A stretch of 6,888 bases of DNA from Patescibacteria group bacterium (GCA_004296925.1 SCVI01000026.1:1-6888), one strand, 5' to 3'. Positions 1 through 6,167 are shown, numbered from the stretch's first letter. The notes: generated from the sequence alone by a model not told the origin. Numbers and translations are program-made.

Positions 1-150
1 AGTATATTTACGCTAGTAGTGAGTTACATTAATACAGAAATACACGGTCTAGTATATTTACGCTAGTAACGAGTTACATTAATACAGAAATACACGGTCT
101 AGTATATTTACACTAGTAGTGAGTTACATTAATACAGAAATACACGGTCT
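1..150. repeat. Three tandem copies of a 50-base repeat
   Basis: Units lie at 1-50, 51-100 and 101-150, directly abutting with no spacers. Each begins AGTATATTTA and ends TACACGGTCT. Unit 2 differs from unit 1 at two adjacent bases (GT to AC at 69-70), and unit 3 at one base (G to A at 112). The array may continue left of the window. No open reading frame of note crosses it. It is a minisatellite-type array; its function is unknown. The junction motif CGGTCTAGTATA recurs at 45-56 and 95-106, recurs at 145-156 at the palindrome, and appears inverted at 175-186. Confidence 0.95.
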
Positions 151-186
151 AGTATAATTATGCTATAGCATAATTATACTAGACCG
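145..186. repeat. Perfect 42-base palindrome capping the repeat array
   Basis: The left arm 145-165 is the exact reverse complement of 166-186, with no central loop. The left arm starts with the last six bases of the third repeat (CGGTCT) and continues into a diverged copy of the repeat's first 15 bases (two differences, at 157 and 161). After 165 the sequence turns back on itself. A TATAAT hexamer occurs on the plus strand at 153-158 and, by symmetry, on the minus strand at 173-178. It could be a cruciform-forming site, a binding site for a symmetric protein, or a bidirectional promoter core. There is no T-run beside it, so a simple intrinsic terminator is unlikely. Confidence 0.95.
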
Positions 187-273
187 CACGTAGTCAGTAG
201 ATTTTAGAATAATGCTCCAACCAGTTGTCTACAGATTAGAAATACTCGCGCAAAGTACTACTTTCTAATGCGT

Positions 274-292
274 GTGGACGATACAGGATTCG
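274..292 (-). pseudogene. Fragment of a tRNA-Val 3' end
   Basis: These 19 bases match 409-427, the 3' acceptor and T-arm end of the intact tRNA-Val, with one mismatch (A for G at 278) and in the same orientation. Beyond 292 the match breaks: nine bases corresponding to part of the T-loop region are missing, and then CCTCTC-G resembles the next tRNA segment only briefly. This is best read as a leftover from a partial duplication of the tRNA gene. It cannot fold as a tRNA. Confidence 0.5.
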
Positions 293-388
293 CCTCTCGC
301 GTTTAACCCTCAAAGGGAGACAAGGTGTCTTACGCTCGAAACCTACGGTCGCTCGTCGCTCCCTGCGGCCTACGGTTCGAATCCTGTA
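282..388 (+). other. Possible structured RNA or small tRNA-derived element
   Basis: The ends are an 11-base perfect inverted repeat (282-292 TACAGGATTCG with 378-388). Three hairpins follow in order inside it: CCCT/AGGG at 307-317, AGACA/TGTCT at 318-330, and a longer one at 340-377 made of AACC/GGTT, a symmetric TAC/TAC internal loop, and GGTCGC/GCGGCC. Together they would form a four-way junction. One pair in the longest hairpin is G-T, which favours the plus strand if it is an RNA. Bases 374-388 are an exact 15-base copy, in inverted orientation, of the T-arm of tRNA-Val. I recognise no RNA family. It may simply be degraded tRNA-derived repeat sequence. Confidence 0.35.
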
Positions 389-409
389 ACTTACAAAATA
401 AATCTTTTG

Positions 410-482
410 TGGGCGATACAGGATTCGAACCTGTCACCTCTCCCGTGTGAAGGGAACGCTCTGCCAACTGAGCTAATCGCCC
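410..482 (-). tRNA. tRNA-Val (anticodon CAC)
   Basis: Read on the minus strand, this folds as a full cloverleaf. The acceptor stem is GGGCGAT with ATCGCCC, the D arm is GCTC/GAGC, and the anticodon stem is TTCCC/GGGAG around the loop TTCACAC. That gives anticodon CAC, which reads GUG valine codons. The variable loop has five bases, and the T arm is ACAGG/CCTGT around TTCGAAT. The discriminator base is A. No CCA follows it in the DNA (the next bases are CAA), so CCA must be added by a nucleotidyltransferase. It lies 46 bases downstream of aclA on the same strand with no evident terminator between, so it may be reached by readthrough as well as by a promoter of its own. Confidence 0.93.
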
Positions 483-528
483 GACTACAGATACTAATAT
501 CTCACCTCCATAGTATTGGAAATTAAAA

Positions 529-2346
529 TTATTTTTTCTTATCCTTCACTTTTGGATCGTTCTCTCGAACAAATAGAAGATCATCGGGGAGGCGGAATAA
601 TCCTTCATCATTTCTCTTTTGCTCCATAAAGTGTGCAGAAAAACCAACGCTGCGAGGTATCACAAAAAATACGTTGAAAAATTCAACATCAATTAGTTCC
701 TGCAATTCTCCTGAGGTAAAACCCTCACACTCCGATAGAATATCCAAAAGAAGTGCGCCAATTAATCCATCGACGTTTAAGATGAGTGAACCATTTTTCC
801 CGGTAGTAATTTTTTCAACGTCACGCGCAAAATCATAATGAGGACTCTTTTTTAGAAGTGTCGCAAAAGCAGAAAGTGCTTTCACTCTAGGATCGGGCAA
901 ACCTACTCTATATTTCTTGTGCCCAATACCCGAAATTCTTCCTCCTTTTCGCGCCACATCTTCAACATATTTTCGCGCATCAACCCCATGCATCACCCCA
1001 TCAAGCCACACTGAAGCAGATGCGTTTATTGCACCACCAAAGCGCGGACCAATAGTAAGTAGCCCTGAGGAAAGAGATGACACCAAATCCTTACCTGCTC
1101 GCGCAGTAATCATAGTATTCACAGCGCCAGACACGTGACCTCCGTGATCTATCAAAAGACTAAATACTGCCTCAGTAAATGCAACTGTGGTTTTCGAACG
1201 CACTTTTCTGCCAAGTAACGCCTCAAGTGAAAGTTGTATGAAACTACTCTGTGCGCTATCAACCAATTTCCCAGCTTTCACAAATACAGGGATGCGTTCC
1301 GTGTCAGAAACTTTCGTAGTAGATAAAATGCTTTTAGTTCTATTCATGAGCGTATTAGTAGTGCTTACTTCATTATAAATACGTTCTGGTAATTTCCTAA
1401 GTTCTTTCAAAAATTCCGAAAATGTTTCTGGCGCAATAACACCGACAGCCTTCAGTGCATCACGCTTTGCTCTGGCACTTTCATCTTCTCGCTGTACTAA
1501 TGCTTTTGCGTGTCCAAACTGCACATGTTCGTCAAATGCCTCATCAATAACACCTGCAATATAAGCAACAAGCGGCTTCGTAAAACGTTTTTCCTTAATG
1601 AGTTGAATAATTTCATATTCATCGACACCGCCAAGTTCTCCAAAGTACACAAAGGCATCTGTCTCTTTATCGTTTTCAGCAAGTAAAAATAAATCAGTAA
1701 GTGAAGCAACAGGAAACCTATCTCCTCCTACTGCGGATGCAAAAGAAACCCTTCTATCTGCGTTAGAAACTGCGCGAATGAGTTCGTTTGTCATCCCTCC
1801 CGACGTTGAGCCAACCGCGATATTACCCCTCGTTGCAATATGACTTTTGATTATTTGTTCCGTATCAACACCGCCAATAGCACCTAATTTAAGAGACCCG
1901 GAAACAAGCAATCCAACACTTGCAGGCCCTGTAATGAATACTTTCCCTTCAAATTTTTGTATGAGTTCAACTGCGTGACGCTCAGGCACATTTTCAGCAA
2001 AGATTGTACCGCCATATGCATCTGGAAATATGGAGAAAAATTCTTTTGTTGACTCCAAGACACGCCTTCCCGACTGCACATTAAGCATAAGTTGCACTGA
2101 AGATTTAAGTTCTTGCGGAATAGATTTTAAATTCGAAACACAAGGAATTAACACTTCTTTATCTCCAAAAAAGAATTTCTGAGATTTCCTTCCTCCGGTG
2201 ACAATCATAATCACTGACGGAGATGTTTTCCCACTTAAAATATCGAAATCTAGCATCGATTGAATGATTGCTGCATGGAGCCCTATAACCACAACTCCAA
2301 CATCGTTGTTTCGTATAAGAGTCAGAATTTTTTTATAATCTTTCAT
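529..2346 (-). CDS. aclA: ATP-citrate lyase large subunit (CoA-ligase alpha-like plus citryl-CoA lyase)
   Basis: With AclB this enzyme converts citrate, CoA and ATP to acetyl-CoA, oxaloacetate, ADP and phosphate in the cytoplasm. The 605 residues match the usual length of the large subunit of split ATP-citrate lyases (about 608; called ACLB in plants, AclA in Chlorobium). Residues about 1-320 are the succinyl-CoA-synthetase-alpha-like part: MLDFD at 31-35, GPASVG at 140-145, the phosphohistidine at H279 in VQFGHA, and a glutamate in AENVPE (E118). Residues about 350-590 are the citrate-synthase-like lyase domain: IDHGG with H401, ARAGKDLVSSL at 415-425, GIGH with H476, and NVDG with D526. These correspond to human ACLY H760, H900, H975 and D1026 with near-identical spacing from H401 on. 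Oddities: the usual SRSGG reads STSGG (180-184), GAHN reads GAVN, and the stretch before H401 is about eight residues shorter than in human ACLY. The start lies 4 bases after aclB; AGGA overlaps the aclB stop only 2 bases before the ATG. Confidence 0.93.
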   Translation of the reverse strand: MKDYKKILTLIRNNDVGVVVIGLHAAIIQSMLDFDILSGKTSPSVIMIVTGGRKSQKFFFGDKEVLIPCVSNLKSIPQELKSSVQLMLNVQSGRRVLESTKEFFSIFPDAYGGTIFAENVPERHAVELIQKFEGKVFITGPASVGLLVSGSLKLGAIGGVDTEQIIKSHIATRGNIAVGSTSGGMTNELIRAVSNADRRVSFASAVGGDRFPVASLTDLFLLAENDKETDAFVYFGELGGVDEYEIIQLIKEKRFTKPLVAYIAGVIDEAFDEHVQFGHAKALVQREDESARAKRDALKAVGVIAPETFSEFLKELRKLPERIYNEVSTTNTLMNRTKSILSTTKVSDTERIPVFVKAGKLVDSAQSSFIQLSLEALLGRKVRSKTTVAFTEAVFSLLIDHGGHVSGAVNTMITARAGKDLVSSLSSGLLTIGPRFGGAINASASVWLDGVMHGVDARKYVEDVARKGGRISGIGHKKYRVGLPDPRVKALSAFATLLKKSPHYDFARDVEKITTGKNGSLILNVDGLIGALLLDILSECEGFTSGELQELIDVEFFNVFFVIPRSVGFSAHFMEQKRNDEGLFRLPDDLLFVRENDPKVKDKKK

Positions 2347-2350
2347 ATTC

Positions 2351-3520
2351 CTAACGCGAATTTTTTATGTACTTAATCGCTTCATCCACCGCAGTAGTGA
2401 TTGAAATATCAGACCCGTGCACTGATCCAAACAATTTTTCTCTCCGTAAATATCCTTCAAGTGTTTGCAATCCCTCGACTTCATGCGGACCCCCTCGACG
2501 CACAAACACTCTTACTTGCGCATTACGAAGCTCTACGCTTTTTTCTTGTAATGCATCAACAACACCTGCAAACGTGGTTTTAATGTCAGTAAAATTAGCA
2601 ACACCTCCTGCAATAACAAGGGCTTTTCGCTTCTGTTTTCCCTTTGATTTGAGCATCAGTTCCAGTACGGTGCGCGTATAAAGATATGTCTCTTCGCGTG
2701 TTGGCCCACCGCTGTATTCCCCATAATTTCCAATTAAAGATTCAACTCCTTTTAGTTTCGCCTCATCAGCTATGACAATGCTTCCTCCGCCACCTGAGAG
2801 TAAAAAAAATAATGCGCCTTCCGGATGCAAGACGGTGAGCTTAAAAGAAGCTGGGGATGTTTTTTGCAATTCTTTAACTGCAATTTCTGCACTGTGCGTT
2901 GCTTTGTCGACTACAAGATCGTTTTCATCCCACTTAACACTTGTATCAAAAGATCCTGCGCTATCCACAAGAACTGCTGCGTCTAACAGCAACACTTCTT
3001 CTCCTCTTACCAAAAGTGGATTTATTTCTAAAAATGAAAAATGATTTATGTTAAAAACCTCTACTACGTGAGACAAGAAATTGTGTGGAATACCGGTTAT
3101 GCGCGCCGTGGCCTTAAGGTCTGAATCGGGATGAATTGTGTAGTGATACACAGACTCAGGATGCGCTTCAATATCAATACCGCCATTTTTTGCATGAAGT
3201 AAGCGTATTCCTGTTCGTACTCTTTCAAGCGAAAAATACTTTTCTTCTTCAAGAGTGTGTGGAACAAAGGGTTCAACAAGAAATTGACTGAAACCCTTCT
3301 TCTTCCACCTCGTTATCGATTTTGAAATTTCCTGCGTCCCAACATCCACAGACACTAATCCTTGTTTAAAACGTTTTTTAATTCCTTGGTCCACTTTTAC
3401 TACATACGTAGTTTTTTTACTTTTTGAAAAAACTTTTGGTTCTTTAAATGACGTGCCGGCATAGTCATCCCCCACTATCAATTTCTTTGCGCGGTACTCA
3501 GTAATTTTTACACGCGACAT
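2351..3520 (-). CDS. aclB: ATP-citrate lyase small subunit (ATP-grasp, citrate-binding)
   Basis: This is the N-terminal half of ATP-citrate lyase as a separate 389-residue protein (about 398 in Chlorobium AclB; called ACLA in plants). It binds ATP and citrate and phosphorylates the AclA histidine to form citryl phosphate and then citryl-CoA. The ATP-grasp region spans roughly residues 1-200. It includes VVKVDQG with the likely ATP lysine K42, EPFVPH at 83-88, and the metal ligands N167 (LEINP) and D180. The citrate-binding part follows: LSGGGGS at 241-247, NYGEYSGGP at 265-273, GGVANFTD at 305-312 and VRRGGP at 340-345, all characteristic of the family. No key residue appears missing. It starts 7 bases after the GNAT stop and is followed 4 bases later by aclA, the order known as aclBA. 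I see no clear ribosome binding site. Confidence 0.93.
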   Translation of the reverse strand: MSRVKITEYRAKKLIVGDDYAGTSFKEPKVFSKSKKTTYVVKVDQGIKKRFKQGLVSVDVGTQEISKSITRWKKKGFSQFLVEPFVPHTLEEEKYFSLERVRTGIRLLHAKNGGIDIEAHPESVYHYTIHPDSDLKATARITGIPHNFLSHVVEVFNINHFSFLEINPLLVRGEEVLLLDAAVLVDSAGSFDTSVKWDENDLVVDKATHSAEIAVKELQKTSPASFKLTVLHPEGALFFLLSGGGGSIVIADEAKLKGVESLIGNYGEYSGGPTREETYLYTRTVLELMLKSKGKQKRKALVIAGGVANFTDIKTTFAGVVDALQEKSVELRNAQVRVFVRRGGPHEVEGLQTLEGYLRREKLFGSVHGSDISITTAVDEAIKYIKNSR

Positions 3521-3527
3521 AAGTTAC

Positions 3528-3965
3528 TTATGAAAGATTTAATCTAAACACCTCTGTCTCTCGTTTTACAAAACCAAGTTTTTCATAGAGCGAATGTGCC
3601 GCCGTTCTTTCAGCACGAGATGTTAGCGTAATCGACCTCACTCCGTTTACTCGTGCTGTCTCGATAAGATGGTTCATAATGTCTCTACCTATACCTTTTC
3701 CTCTATAGGTATCGTCCACAATAACGTCTTCAATATACGCAAACCGTTTACCGATTTTTTGCTGCACATACAGCGATCCCATTCCAATAATTTTTTCACT
3801 GTCTTTTGCTACAACTAAAAAAGCACCCGAACTTTGGATAAGCGACAGCACCTCATGTGCGTTTGTGGTCCTTGTGTCTTGATGAAGCTGTTGGGACAAA
3901 CGTACCAATTCCTTCAAATTTTCCTCAGTTGCTGTTTCTAAAATACTTATTGAAATGGTTTCCAT
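3528..3965 (-). CDS. GNAT-family N-acetyltransferase
   Basis: This is a 145-residue protein of the GCN5-related acetyltransferase fold, which moves the acetyl group of acetyl-CoA to an amine. Motif A is clear: VIVDDTYRGKGIGRDIM at 81-97, where RGKGIG (88-93) is the pyrophosphate-binding loop for CoA. The C-terminal TLTSRAERTAAHSLYEKLGF (113-132) is the usual motif B region. The substrate cannot be told from sequence. I chose the ATG at 3965, which begins METISIS, over a GTG eight codons upstream, because AGGA lies 8 bases before the ATG and the extra residues match nothing. It is the first gene of a probable GNAT-aclB-aclA operon and is divergent from prs. Sharing an operon with an acetyl-CoA-making enzyme is suggestive but not proof of a functional link. 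Confidence 0.85.
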   Translation of the reverse strand: METISISILETATEENLKELVRLSQQLHQDTRTTNAHEVLSLIQSSGAFLVVAKDSEKIIGMGSLYVQQKIGKRFAYIEDVIVDDTYRGKGIGRDIMNHLIETARVNGVRSITLTSRAERTAAHSLYEKLGFVKRETEVFRLNLS

Positions 3966-3977
3966 AGAGTAATTCCT

Positions 3978-3983
3978 AGTATA
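3978..3983 (-). promoter_or_regulatory. Candidate -10 element for the GNAT-aclB-aclA operon
   Basis: TATACT on the minus strand ends 12 bases before the GNAT ATG, so the transcript would start only about 6 bases before the start codon. No good -35 is seen at the expected distance (the best is ATGGTT). If this promoter is used, the AGGA at 3974-3977 would fall outside the mRNA, so the promoter and that ribosome binding site cannot both be doing their job on the same transcript. Confidence 0.4.
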
Positions 3984-4022
3984 CGGCACTCACAGTAGAG
4001 AACCATACTCGGGTTCGGTACG

Positions 4023-4051
4023 TTACGAAATGCCATACTTCTTGTTATACT
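4023..4051 (+). promoter_or_regulatory. Extended -10 promoter for prs-mltG
   Basis: TGTTATACT at 4043-4051 is a TGn-extended -10. TTACGA at 4023-4028, 17 bases upstream of the hexamer, is a weak -35 (three of six bases). Transcription would begin near 4058, two bases before the prs ATG at 4060, giving a leaderless or near-leaderless mRNA. The same TGT-extended -10 form appears before tRNA-Ala. Confidence 0.6.
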
Positions 4052-4059
4052 CAAAAGCA

Positions 4060-5013
4060 ATGAATTACGCACTTTTCAGCTTGGGATCTAATGACCCCCT
4101 CGCACAGAAAATAGCCAACCATTTACATGTTCCATTAGGTGAAGTGACTCTTAAAACCTTCTCAGATGGTGAGCAGCATGTGCAGTTTATGGAGAATTTG
4201 CGTGGCAAAGACGTATTTCTTATTCAATCCACAAATCCGCCAGCAGAAAGCTGGGTTCGTTTATTTTTAGCTGTAGACGCTGCACGCGGTGCTTCCGCAA
4301 GAGAAATAACCGCAATCATGCCCTACATGGGGTATACAAGACAGGAGCGAAAATCTAAACCTCGAGAACCTATTTCTGCAAGAGCTTTTGCAATGCTCCT
4401 TGACACGCTCGGTACAAATAAAATTTTAACTATGGATTTGCACACGGATGCAATCGGCGGATTTTTTCGCACTACAAACGTAGATTACCTTTACGCACGT
4501 CCTGTGTTTATTAACCACCTCAAAAAATATTTCGCAAAAGAACTCCAGGAAGAATCTTTAGTTGTAGTTTCACCAGACGTAGGCGGTGTAGTACGTGCAC
4601 AATCCTATGCAAAGCGACTTACAAAAACATCTGACTTGGCAATCATCCACAAAGAAAGAGAAATTCCTAATCAAGTAACACGAATGAAGTTAGTAGGAGA
4701 TGTATCAGGAAAAACCACACTCATTGTAGACGACATGCTCGACACATGCGGAACCTTAAAGAAGGCGACCGAACTACTCGCTGAATCTGGCGCAAAAGAA
4801 ATTTTTGCATTAGCAACACACGGCATACTTTCAGGAAACGCTAACGCAACCCTTGATGCCTCTCCAGTAAAAAAAGTATTTATTACTGATACGATTAATG
4901 TGGATAGACCGCTTTCTTCTAAAATTGAAGTTATCTCCGTAGCTGAGATTTTTGGAAATGCAGTTGGTCGAATCAACAACGGTGAATCATTGAGCGAACT
5001 TTTTGAAGCATAA
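4060..5013 (+). CDS. prs: Ribose-phosphate pyrophosphokinase (PRPP synthetase)
   Basis: This enzyme makes 5-phosphoribosyl 1-pyrophosphate from ribose 5-phosphate and ATP for purine, pyrimidine, histidine and NAD synthesis. The 317 residues match the bacterial class I length (E. coli Prs 315). Motifs in order: FSDGE at 34-38, IQST at 55-58, GYTRQERKSKPREPISAR at 91-108, DLHTDAIGGFF at 126-136 with the catalytic-region histidine H128, SPDVGGVVRA at 171-180, the flexible-loop KERE at 198-201, and the PRPP loop VDDMLDTCGTL at 223-233, where the more common glycine after DT is cysteine. It ends INNGESLSELFE, close to the E. coli terminus. I chose the ATG at 4060 because MNYALFSLGSN aligns with the start of known Prs proteins. 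The in-frame ATG at 4030 lies upstream of the -10 element and adds unmatched residues. It is followed 4 bases later by mltG. Confidence 0.96.
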   Translation: MNYALFSLGSNDPLAQKIANHLHVPLGEVTLKTFSDGEQHVQFMENLRGKDVFLIQSTNPPAESWVRLFLAVDAARGASAREITAIMPYMGYTRQERKSKPREPISARAFAMLLDTLGTNKILTMDLHTDAIGGFFRTTNVDYLYARPVFINHLKKYFAKELQEESLVVVSPDVGGVVRAQSYAKRLTKTSDLAIIHKEREIPNQVTRMKLVGDVSGKTTLIVDDMLDTCGTLKKATELLAESGAKEIFALATHGILSGNANATLDASPVKKVFITDTINVDRPLSSKIEVISVAEIFGNAVGRINNGESLSELFEA

Positions 5014-5017
5014 ACCT

Positions 5018-6064
5018 ATGCCTCGTCTAATTAAACTCTCGAATCCTAAAAAAACGAGATCCAGTAATACTCCTATTCACAGGCATATTGTTTCAGGACT
5101 TCTAGTGGGATTATTTGTTGCGCTTTCCGTATTTCTTTTTCCCTCTTTCTTGTCTTTCATAATTCAAGACACAAAATCGGACGCAATAGTTAAACCCTTT
5201 CCCATCAGCGTTAATCCTCATACACAATTAATTGTTGAGAACCCTGAGGCAGATCTATATTTTCAATCTGAAACAGCGTTTCAAACAGACACAAGAAGCC
5301 GTACGAGCGACTTTTTTGGACAAATTGCTACCGCCATCTCTTCTATCCCCGGATATTCACTGTTAGGTTCAGCGGGAATTAGGTTTGTAACTGTGTACCC
5401 AGGGTTTCGCCAAGAAGAAGTAGTGCGAGCGTTTGATCGGGTGCTTTCATGGGACAAAAAAACTGAACAAAGTTTTATAGAAACGTTTGATAATACCAAA
5501 AACAGCGTGAGTGAAGGAAAATTTATCCCTGGCACATATGTCATTGAAGGTAGTCCAAGTGTAGATGAAATTCACGCCATGATCCAAAGCAGATTTGAGG
5601 AGACGATTGCAGATCGCTACAGCGCTGAAACTGAAAATATTGTTCCTCTCCATCAAGCGTTAACGATTGCCTCAATGCTAGAAAGAGAGACTAATAGCCC
5701 TGAAGAAATGCGAATTATTTCAGGCATCATTTGGAATCGTTTATGGAACAATATGCCCCTTCAAATCGATGCGACACTTCAGTATGCAAAAAGCACAGCG
5801 AACAAAGGCAAGGGCGGACAATGGTGGCCTAAGGTTGTTCCGAACGACAAATATATAAAATCTCCATATAACACCTATGCTAACAAAGGACTTCCTCCTG
5901 CTCCTATATCAAACCCTTCTATCGCTGCTGTAGTTGCGGCGATTAATCCAAAACAAACTGATTGTGTTTTTTACTTCCACGATAAAAAAGGAATTTTCTA
6001 TTGCACACCTACGTACGAAGAACACGTCGCACTTCTCAAAAAATACTACGGTCAGGGAAAGTGA
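5018..6064 (+). CDS. mltG: Endolytic murein transglycosylase MltG (YceG-like)
   Basis: MltG cleaves nascent glycan strands at the outer face of the cytoplasmic membrane and is thought to set strand length. The 348-residue protein has a short basic cytoplasmic tail, one membrane-spanning segment at about 24-49, and an extracytoplasmic domain. The catalytic core is clear: ASMLERET at 218-225 carries the conserved glutamates (E222 and E224; the general acid/base is one of this pair), WNRLWNNMPLQIDATLQY at 239-256, and SPYNTYANKGLPPAPISNP at 282-300. It ends with a short FYFHDKKG...Y stretch and no added domain. I prefer the ATG at 5018 to a TTG at 5003 that overlaps the end of prs; with ATG the gap is 4 bases. 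It is the second gene of a prs-mltG operon. The stop lies 9 bases from the 3' end of tRNA-Ala on the other strand, and no plus-strand terminator is visible. Confidence 0.92.
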   Translation: MPRLIKLSNPKKTRSSNTPIHRHIVSGLLVGLFVALSVFLFPSFLSFIIQDTKSDAIVKPFPISVNPHTQLIVENPEADLYFQSETAFQTDTRSRTSDFFGQIATAISSIPGYSLLGSAGIRFVTVYPGFRQEEVVRAFDRVLSWDKKTEQSFIETFDNTKNSVSEGKFIPGTYVIEGSPSVDEIHAMIQSRFEETIADRYSAETENIVPLHQALTIASMLERETNSPEEMRIISGIIWNRLWNNMPLQIDATLQYAKSTANKGKGGQWWPKVVPNDKYIKSPYNTYANKGLPPAPISNPSIAAVVAAINPKQTDCVFYFHDKKGIFYCTPTYEEHVALLKKYYGQGK

Positions 6065-6073
6065 ATTTTGATT

Positions 6074-6149
6074 TGGTGGACCCTACCGGATTCGAACCGG
6101 TGACCTCCTCATTGCAAATGAGGCGCTCTACCAACTAAGCTAAGGGCCC
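6074..6149 (-). tRNA. tRNA-Ala (anticodon UGC), with encoded CCA
   Basis: On the minus strand the acceptor stem GGGCCCT pairs with AGGGTCC. It includes the G3-U70 wobble that is the main alanine identity signal. The D arm is GCTT/GAGC, and the anticodon stem CCTCA/TGAGG encloses TTTGCAA, which gives anticodon UGC. The variable loop is AGGTC, and the T arm is ACCGG/CCGGT around TTCGAAT. The discriminator is A at 6077, and CCA is encoded at 6074-6076. It is convergent with mltG. Confidence 0.96.
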
Positions 6150-6158
6150 AATCGGCGC

Positions 6159-6167
6159 AATATAACA
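6159..6167 (-). promoter_or_regulatory. Extended -10 promoter for tRNA-Ala
   Basis: Minus-strand TGTTATATT ends 9 bases before the mature tRNA 5' end, which is the right place for a start site just ahead of the tRNA. No convincing -35 is seen at 16 to 18 bases, as expected for an extended -10 promoter. Confidence 0.6.

Larger units (their letters stand above)
187..409. other. Non-coding region with short inverted repeats and tRNA fragments
   Basis: I see no credible protein gene here. The stretch holds a 13-base palindrome centred on 258 (AAAGTA, C, TACTTT), the structured segment described at 282-388, and a weak hairpin at 393-410 (ACAAAA / TTTTGT) that abuts the 3' end of tRNA-Val. The open frame that crosses it (272-526) runs antisense through the tRNA and is not believable as a gene. 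Confidence 0.7.

Noticed and set aside
1..150. CRISPR array
   Set aside because: The 50-base units abut with no unique spacers, and no cas gene is present.
145..186. Intrinsic terminator
   Set aside because: The palindrome is AT-rich, has no loop, and no T-run follows on either strand.
274..427. attL/attR pair of an integrated element at tRNA-Val
   Set aside because: The 19-base direct repeats are only about 135 bases apart and no integrase or other mobile gene lies between them. At most this is a remnant.
272..526. Plus-strand open frame of 84 codons
   Set aside because: It runs antisense through tRNA-Val and the tRNA-fragment region. The protein (IQDSNL and NALPTEL strings) is the familiar false translation of an antisense tRNA.
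4030..4059. Longer prs start at 4030
   Set aside because: The extra ten residues do not match Prs proteins and the -10 element lies inside them. The ATG at 4060 aligns with the family start.
4671..4979. Minus-strand open frame of 102 codons inside prs
   Set aside because: It is a shadow of the clearly real prs frame and resembles no protein I know. The same holds for the frames antisense to aclA and aclB (917-1138, 2367-2681, 2772-3044) and to mltG (5281-5544, 5447-5656).
5003..5017. TTG start for mltG overlapping prs
   Set aside because: An ATG five codons downstream gives a normal short operon gap, and the extra residues carry no recognisable signal.
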